In this document: piece after piece, positions 57,726 through 64,000 of the stretch
How positions within the stretch are numbered: position 1 is the first letter of the stretch
Layout: each line of letters begins with the position of its first letter
DNA from: Aphrocallistes beatrix
Lineage: Eukaryota; Porifera; Hexactinellida; Sceptrulophora; Aphrocallistidae
Direction: 5' to 3'
Length of the DNA: 64,000 nucleotides
Assembly: GCA_963281255.1 (NCBI GenBank)
Contig: OY725488.1
Span: 7,971,524 to 8,035,523 of the forward strand
Position numbers and translations under genes: made by a program
The notes under the pieces: generated by a model
What the model was told of the DNA's origin: nothing
The model's input: only the letters and a program-made list of their open reading frames with translations
Databases searched by the model: none

Positions 57726-60700
57726 ATGTCAGTTTTCTCTCTCATTCAATCACAAATCACTGACCAGCAGCCTCCAGTCTACAACGACGTCGTATTCATT
57801 ATTGACACTTCTTCTGCTCTCAGCCCATCCTTCTCCTGCCTTTTAGAGGAATATATTGAAAAAATTATCAGGTAATTTACTTTCAAATATTTTGCAATAT
57901 CTTTTAGAATTGTGTGTTCTGTAATCCGATTTTTGGAATTTTCTGAGCATGAACTTTGTGGTCCGAGGGAATGAATCTTCCACTAATAATGAGGTGCACA
58001 TTCAGTAGCAGCTGTGAAACGAACTCGGATTAGACTATTTTAGATAGATAGGCAGTTACAGGCTTACTCGTTAGTTCCTTCTTTGTTCACTCTTCCCTAT
58101 CTTTCGTTTTTCTGCTAATTTAATCAGTGATGAGAGATGCTATCTTCCAGAGCATCTATTTCTTCACTGTACATGTCTATGGAAATAAGTAGTATCGTAT
58201 ACTCAGTAACTAAGTGAGGGGAGGTCTTAAACCCACCAGTTTTGTGGGTTTATCATAAATGAATTCATTTTAAGCAAATTGTTTTAGATGACTTGCCCTC
58301 CTCACTTTGATATTTATTGTTTGGTGAGGATTCGTATGCAGTATTTGTTTTAAAAAGTTTTGGTTAATGGCACGACTTCTTCATACCATGAATTTTGTAT
58401 TGGTTTTTAGTGGTTTGAGGTTAGAATGGTAAGAATAAAGATGAGAGAACTTTAATCGAATAATTAGACCTTGAAGCCCTCCAGCCTCCGCTCCTAACTT
58501 TTAAAAAGGAGAGCGCTCCTTTAATAATACTTTTCGATAAAATTCCTTCCGAGAATAATGAGTTATCTTTGAAAGCCGTTCCTAATTTCTCAGCAAGATT
58601 GAGAAAGTGGAAGATTTGAATACTAATTGATATATTCGGGTGTCATTTTTTGAAAAATCCACTTTCTAATTTAAATTTAGGAGCTCGCTCCTTTCCGAAA
58701 ATATGGAGCACCACTCTTTGGAGCGCGCTACCTAAGCTCTGCGAATAATTAATACGATTTCTATATTTGGAAGGTTTCCTCCTATTAAATAATGTGACAT
58801 AATCGAGAGACTTTCTATTGATTAAATTTGACTTGGTACAATTCCTATAATCTGTGGTATTGGGATCAGAGAGTAGTTAGTTCATAGTAAACAAACTTCT
58901 TTACAGGAGACTGTCGACATTAAGATGCATATTTAAGATTTAGGAATATATTACTTTTTTTTCTCAAAATTCCACTAGAAAATAGTATAGTCCCTCCTGA
59001 TGAGTTCTAGCGTTCGTTATAAATTGGAAGTTTCATAGGTTCTCACTAAGCGATCTTGGTTAGATTTAGTTAACCTAGCAGTACTGAAATCTAGTTCCTA
59101 GTATATAACCGAAATTGTTTGAGTACAATAACTCCGAATGTGCCCCGTATCTCCAAGGTGATTCTTGCAAACTGTATAGCGGGTAAAGATGATTACATTT
59201 ATTATGCGGAGAAAATATTTAAATGGATACATATCTACATCTGTTCAAATTGAGTTTATACTGTCGATTATGCTGCTACTTATTTGTGAAGATAATCTTT
59301 ATATTTTGTTATGTCTGATCGGATCCTACTTCGTAGTACAAATTATGCGGTTCAAGTGTTTCATAGATTTAAATTGATCTATGCTGAGAATTAATTAGGA
59401 AGAACAGGTGGTGCTAATAATGGCTGATGTGAGTATTTAGTATATGCCTACCGTAGTTAGCTTATGTTTGGTTAGGAACAGAGGTGCAGCGGTCTGGACT
59501 GGACTGCGGTCCAGACCGGTCCGAACCGGACCGACCGGTTTCAGCTCAATCCGGTCCGCCTTTTTAAAGTTCGGTCTGGACTGGTCCGAATTAGCGATCT
59601 AACGGTCTGGACCGATCCATCGGTCTGGACTGGTCCACCGGTCTGGACCGATTCATCGGTCTGGACCGGTCCAATATTTTAATCGTGCAGTCTGGACCGT
59701 CTAGAGAATATATATGACGGTCCGGTCCGGTCCATGAAATCACCGGACCGCTGCATCTCTGGTTAGGAAACGTTAATACGTACTATCATTTTACATTCTT
59801 TGTTGATACAATAGCGGATATATGAACGTTGATTTCAGTTGAATTGAGTATGTATTATTCTTTATTCATCCACAATTCAAAATGCCATTCTAGATCTAAA
59901 TGTTAATTGGAATCTAAAATATTTTAAACAAGACTGGCGCTATTAATATTAGGGCACGAAATTTGCTTTCACCATATAACCATCATTCATTTTGATTCTC
60001 AGAACTTTCAGTCTGTGTATTACTCACTGTTATTATTTAGATGTTTTACTGGATTTATCGGAGACCCTAAAGTATTTTACGAATCTAAGGTAGGTTATTT
60101 TATTCCTATGTAATGTAATTAACTGGATGATCTATCAGTAATATTGAGTATGTAATCAGCAATATAAAACTAGCAGTATAATGAAGCGGACTCAATTAAT
60201 GCAAAACTATATCTAGCTTGTGGTTTCTTCAATAGAACACGGTTTCTTCTATTTGGCCTTGAAGCTAATACAACTGCCTTCCACTTCTGGCCAAGTGTCC
60301 AGTATGAATTCCTCCAAGTCGTCCATTGTCCCCTGGATAATGATCTGATCCTCTCCCGTGATGGACGCCCCTCGTGAGTAGTGTTGAGAGAATTGTTTGG
60401 TAGCCTTTTTCAAGTCAATATCACAAGTTTTAAGCCCTTCAACCACTGTTGCAAACTTCCCCTTTGCTCGGTTCGAGAGAGAAATTATTATTTTTCTCTC
60501 TGCATCCTGTTTCTTAGTTTTCTTGATTGCTTTCCCGCCTCGTGTTTGCTTTTTCTTGTCATCGAAAGTTGACAGTTCTTCCAGTTTGATCTCACCCACC
60601 CTTGCAACTAGCGCCTCGTAATCTGATGGGAGATTATCTTGCATCCACTTCTGACACTTCCCATACACCCCACTGTACTCACAGAATTCTGTCGGCATTC

Positions 60701-63700
60701 TACACACCCCGCAGTGTTGCACTGTTAGGGGGTACACAATAGCCTCCTTGTCAAGAGCGAGAGTAGGTTGATCTACTTCCTTCGTTGCCATATCTAAACT
60801 CTTCAATGTTATATTCTATATAGTGAAGAATTATGCTTGATTCTTTGATTGCTCTGTGCAACCCGATAGATAGAATCGCTCTGATTGTTTCTTCAATAGG
60901 GTTTTGGAATTATGGTTTCACTATATAATCCTAAATTACCATTAATATTATACCATCCAGATTTCTGAGGTATTATTGTCTGTTTTTTACAGCTTTAGCG
61001 CGCAGACTTTAACACAATTTGGTCAAATTCTGAAATTCTACCCAGTATATTGATTATTACATCTATTTTTTGAGAATCTTAAGTAATCGAAGTTACTCAA
61101 TTATGGTGGAATTTAGTCATCATAACATCATAGTACACTATTTATACTCTCCCCAAATATCAAGTAGCATATTTTACAACTAATAAGTTATTTCATAATA
61201 ATGATACTAGATAGGTCCAAATGATTAAAATATTTTTGTACGCATTTTAGTAGTACAGGTACGTACGTAGTTCGCTTCACTTATGGTTCGTTATCACGTG
61301 TTTTGTATATTATTTTACCATGTGATTGATCTTTCGTTCATACCGACCAAAGTTGCCAAGATTTGCATGATGAAAGAATGACGTCAGAATTCCATTGCAT
61401 TTGTCCATTTCTGAAATTTCCTTTCCTCAACTCTCACGACCTCATCATTTGTCTCACAATTTTGGTGTTATATGTTACTCACTCTGTTCATAATACTATT
61501 TACCATATCTCTTTTTTGCTCCATGCCATAACGCGATTTACTTTTAATTACAGATTAAGAGGCCTGCCATTAATTATTGATACATTACTCATGCATGTTA
61601 GTTTTAAATGATATAAGTATTTCTAAATGATATGCACATTTTTAGCGATTATTATATTCTGTTTTGTTTCAGGAAGCTTATACTCAGTTCGGTATCGTTC
61701 TGGTTGTACCCACAACGACACCCACAGTCCCACTCGTGAAGAAGCTACAAGCCACGAGTAGCACAGGGCTCGTGTTAGAATACCTCCGAAGTTTAGTGTG
61801 AGTTCACAACGTAATTACATTGAAATTTATAAATAAATACTATGCAATCATACTATATTTATACGAACATACAACACTACGTACAATACTGAATTTGAGT
61901 AGTGCATTTAACAGTAGTTTCCCTGATTTGATTGGTTGAATCATCTCTTTCTATTATATTAGATTTGAAGGAGCAGGATTTGAATATTTTCCTCTTTCAG
62001 ATGGACTTATTGGAGCAATCGATGTAAGCTTATTCGTCTCTCTTATAGGTGTTATTTGAATCTAAAGTTAGCTCCTTTCAGATAGTTATTCAATCAATTA
62101 TTTTCTAATTTTATTTCTTAAACCCTACTATCCTCTTTTCATTAATTCATTAATTTTATCCAATCCATAATATATTTCACACATTCCCAAATTTTAGATT
62201 TTTAGAAATTTACAGAGTCACCAGGATCTGAGGTAGGTTGCTATTATTTGGAGATTCCATGGATTTATACAGCTAGACTTTTCTTGAATTTAGTACGACG
62301 TAAATATCTATTAATATTTAGTTTTTTAATCAAAATGCTAATTTTGTGGTGTTTTTTCTTGCAGATAATATACATACACTCGGATAAGACTTCGGCTAGT
62401 ACACGTAGGTACTTTTTCAAATTTCACTTACGGGTAGTACGTCTTATCCGAGTTCAATTAGCTCTAATATAAAATACTTATTTTTGTGTATTCAAAGAGT
62501 TTTTCACTTTTCATTCTGACTTTGTATAAATCCATGGTTTAAGCATATAAATAATTATAAATGCCAATAGTGCCTATTCTTACTCGCTTTTATTAAGCAC
62601 CTCTGATACAGATATGAGCGAAGCGCGCTAGAAATTTAATATTTTTTTATTTAGACCCGGTTCTCATGAGAAATACTGCGTAGTCGTCACGAATAAACCA
62701 TATCATACGCTCCCTTACTGTAAAGAGAGTGAATTCAAAGGCAGTACCGCGATGGATATCACCAGCTACATGAAGGAGGTAAAACTAATTGCCTTATACA
62801 ATAGCCTAGATTCTACTTCCTCTGCATAGAACTGTATTGAGTTAGATTAATTAACCTAAATTTTGAACAAAGGTAATATGGTTATTGCAACACTATCAAT
62901 ACACTAACTTGAAATGGTGAGGATAGCTATTCTTGCACATATTGTATAAATAACTAAACTGCTATTGAATATTACCTCCTTAGATAATCCTACATACACG
63001 ATATACACATTATTGTTAATTTGCACATACTAGCTGCTAATTGATATTTGTATTCCATTACACTTTAGCAACAGATTAAACTATCAATTGTCTCTCCGAG
63101 AAGAATTCCAGAATTGAAATCGCTCTATGAGCAGGTAGGATATTTTAATTTAGGATAATAACCTTTCTTATACAGAGTTTGTAATAGCAGCGGCTCGCGG
63201 CCACATATCTTTTCTCTATTAATTTAATATATTTGTTTTACCAATTGCTGAATTCCCTTAAATAATATTTTCAATACAGGCCTTGCTTTCTCCTGATTTA
63301 TCAATCATGGACGCGAACAAACAATATAAACATCTCGTGATGCTTCAAGGAATTGACATGCAAGGTAAAGGTAAGTTTTAAGATCCAAGAAGCCGCTTAG
63401 CTGCTTGAGCTACGGAGCTAGGGCATTTTTTCTATTTCGTATATCGTTTGGTATTCATGTAAAATTCGGGTAAATTTTTGTCTTTCCAGTCCTCCATAAA
63501 TGCTAGGACATTTGTCGATCCTCAAAAAGAGGATCGCGTTTCCTATCCCGATCCTTTTGATGAAGTTTATATTAAGACATTTAAAAGTGGAATGTTGCTG
63601 AGCGCACATTCGTAATGAATGTTAACCTCATTAAGGACCATTTTCTAGCTCGAATTACCCTGAAACATTCAATTCTTAAATATTCAAAATATTTTCCAAA

Positions 63701-64000
63701 AAACGTTGAACAATCTTCGATTAAAATTACAATATTATGAGTACAGATAATGGCGACCATTTATACAGTTGGAATCCAATTTATCGATGAATAATTCAAC
63801 AATATTCGGGATGTGAAATAAATTTACTTTGAAAATACATGGTCAATTATGAAATCAAGAAATACATATTATTTGCACTGGTTTCCCGCCATGGAGGCGT
63901 GGGTATGCATGCCATGAGAAAGGATCGGAGTCGAAATTAAAAATCTCCGATCCAATCCCGATCCTACTTTTCTAAATGGATCGCGATCCTGCTCCGATCC
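57726..64000 (+). CDS. MED25: Mediator subunit MED25, N-terminal VWA half (partial)
   Basis: MED25 links activators to Mediator. Eight exons join in frame: 57726-57871, 60041-60089, 61673-61797, 61963-62023, 62216-62232, 62655-62778, 63069-63134, 63280-63370 (a donor at 63364 is also possible); the gene continues beyond the window. They encode the VWA domain: NDVVFIIDTSSALSPSF, then SLVFEGAGFEYFPLSDGLIG, YCVVVTNKPYHTLPYC, QIKLSIVSPRRIPELKSLYE and HLVMLQGI, matching human DVVFVIEGTANLGPYF, LLICNSPPYLLP, HFSIVSPRKLPALRLLFE and HMVLVRGL in order. Exon 5 is only 17 nt and is required for frame. Intron 1 (2.2 kb) carries a hAT-like element, and intron 2 (1.6 kb) contains the antisense gene DENR. 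A TAG acceptor-like site is 1 nt before the ATG. The end coordinate is the window edge. Confidence 0.88.
58480..58740. repeat. Imperfect inverted-repeat element in MED25 intron 1
   Basis: CCTCCGCTCCTAACTTTT and AAGGAGAGCGCTCCTTTAA at the left recur as ATTTAGGAGCTCGCTCCTTT and GGAGCGCGCTACC at the right. The words GGAGCG and CGCTCC in both orientations suggest an old miniature element. No target duplication seen. Confidence 0.4.
59479..59761. mobile_element. hAT-like miniature element with perfect 8-bp duplication
   Basis: 283 bases from CAGAGGTGCAGCGGTCTGG to CCGGACCGCTGCATCTCTG. Flanks are GTTAGGAA at 59471-59478 and 59762-59769, exact. The inside is built of degenerate repeats of GGTCTGGACCGATCCATC and similar words, so it can fold extensively. 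It lies in MED25 intron 1. Confidence 0.94.
60249..60791 (-). CDS. DENR: Density-regulated reinitiation factor DENR, intronless
   Basis: DENR pairs with MCTS1 to recycle 40S subunits and allow reinitiation after short upstream ORFs. 180 residues, one exon, starting MATKEVDQPTLAL. The N-terminal zinc-binding part has the pattern HCGVCRMPTEFCEYSG with WMQDNLPSDYEAL. The middle is lysine-rich. The C-terminal SUI1 domain runs from about residue 100 (RKIIISLSNRAKGKFATVVE, ATKQFSQHYSRGASITGEDQ, ILDTWPEV). All blocks match animal DENR. It lies antisense inside intron 2 of MED25. The ATG follows a TTTAG by 2 nt. Confidence 0.96.
   Translation of the reverse strand: MATKEVDQPTLALDKEAIVYPLTVQHCGVCRMPTEFCEYSGVYGKCQKWMQDNLPSDYEALVARVGEIKLEELSTFDDKKKQTRGGKAIKKTKKQDAERKIIISLSNRAKGKFATVVEGLKTCDIDLKKATKQFSQHYSRGASITGEDQIIIQGTMDDLEEFILDTWPEVEGSCISFKAK
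61424..61569. repeat. Dispersed repeat family A, copy 4
   Basis: Begins CCTCAACTCTCACGACCTC, parallel to copy 1 (CCTCTCAGCTTCACGATCTC), and ends ATTACAGATTAAGAGGCCTG. It contains CATAATACTATTTACCATAT as in copy 3. It sits in MED25 intron 2, just before the third exon. Confidence 0.7.
62216..62232 (+). other. 17-nt microexon of MED25
   Basis: AGTCACCAGGATCTGAG lies between the acceptor TTTACAG and donor GTAGGT. It adds SHQDL and the first bases of an Arg codon, linking the exons that end AIDS and begin PGSHEKYC. Using the upstream AG (27 nt) breaks the frame with the next exon. Confidence 0.7.
63371..64000. other. Right edge: MED25 intron with repeated GATCC words
   Basis: No exon seen after 63370. 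The words GGATCG, CGATCC and their relatives recur at 63514-63565 (including the hairpin CGATCCTC/GAGGATCG) and at 63920-64000. This looks like two ends of an element, or an element cut by the window edge. Confidence 0.4.

Noticed and set aside
59484-59755. CRISPR-like array of GGTCTGGACC repeats
   Set aside because: Repeats are degenerate, in both orientations and without regular unique spacers; they lie inside a transposon with target duplications in a eukaryotic intron.

Overview
This is nuclear DNA from an animal. GT-AG introns with short, AT-rich bodies split seven genes, and the proteins include metazoan families (a T-box factor, a TRAF6-type RING protein, a two-LIM CRIP/CSRP protein, MED25, BLTP3). 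The DNA is AT-rich and compact. I cannot name the species. Several traits fit an early-branching animal, and a ctenophore is my preferred guess: genes nested in introns of other genes, very short 5' leaders that begin right after a 3'-splice-site-like sequence, and many intronless housekeeping genes. This is inference, not identification.

Layout, left to right. 0.25-7.3 kb, all minus strand: an ELOVL fatty-acid elongase (8 exons, one of 9 nt), Pol III subunit RPC4/POLR3D (3 exons), and an unrecognised proline-rich protein (5 exons) whose large intron holds an intronless, frameshifted alpha-tubulin-like gene on the plus strand. 7.7-13 kb: a TRAF6-like RING/zinc-finger gene and an intronless degenerate calmodulin-like gene. 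13-16 kb: spacer with small DNA transposons. 16-21.1 kb: COPII coat subunit SEC24 (11 exons). 21-28.6 kb: mostly spacer, with one intronless T-box gene. 28.6-30.8 kb: a LITAF-domain gene and then a cluster of miniature transposons. 30.8-39.4 kb: BLTP3 (UHRF1BP1/SHIP164-type lipid-transfer protein), with an intronless two-LIM gene antisense in its 3.4 kb intron. 39.8-46.3 kb: intronless RAD50, a partial duplicate of its 5' end, and intronless SRP54. 46.3-50 kb: repeat-rich spacer. 50-56 kb, plus strand and all intronless: RAB21, a 98-residue membrane protein with a PPxY tail, eIF2alpha, and a carnitine acyltransferase. 57.7-64 kb: the 5' half of MED25 (its VWA domain), with intronless DENR antisense in one intron. 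MED25 runs off the right edge.

The genes do not form a pathway. They are mostly housekeeping functions: translation (eIF2alpha, DENR, SRP54), secretion and trafficking (SEC24, RAB21, BLTP3, LITAF), transcription (POLR3D, MED25, T-box), DNA repair (RAD50) and lipid metabolism (ELOVL, carnitine acyltransferase). What stands out is the architecture. The genes fall into an intron-rich class and an intronless class. Three introns each contain an intronless gene on the opposite strand. In both classes an AG acceptor often lies 0-20 nt before the ATG, as expected for spliced-leader trans-splicing.

The spacers carry many miniature transposons. Five hAT-type copies have perfect 8-bp target duplications. 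Others are pogo/Tigger-like with TA duplications, or Helentron-like with a conserved 3' hairpin. One further family occurs four times. I found no CRISPR array, convincing functional tRNA, rRNA, or clear new enzymatic system.
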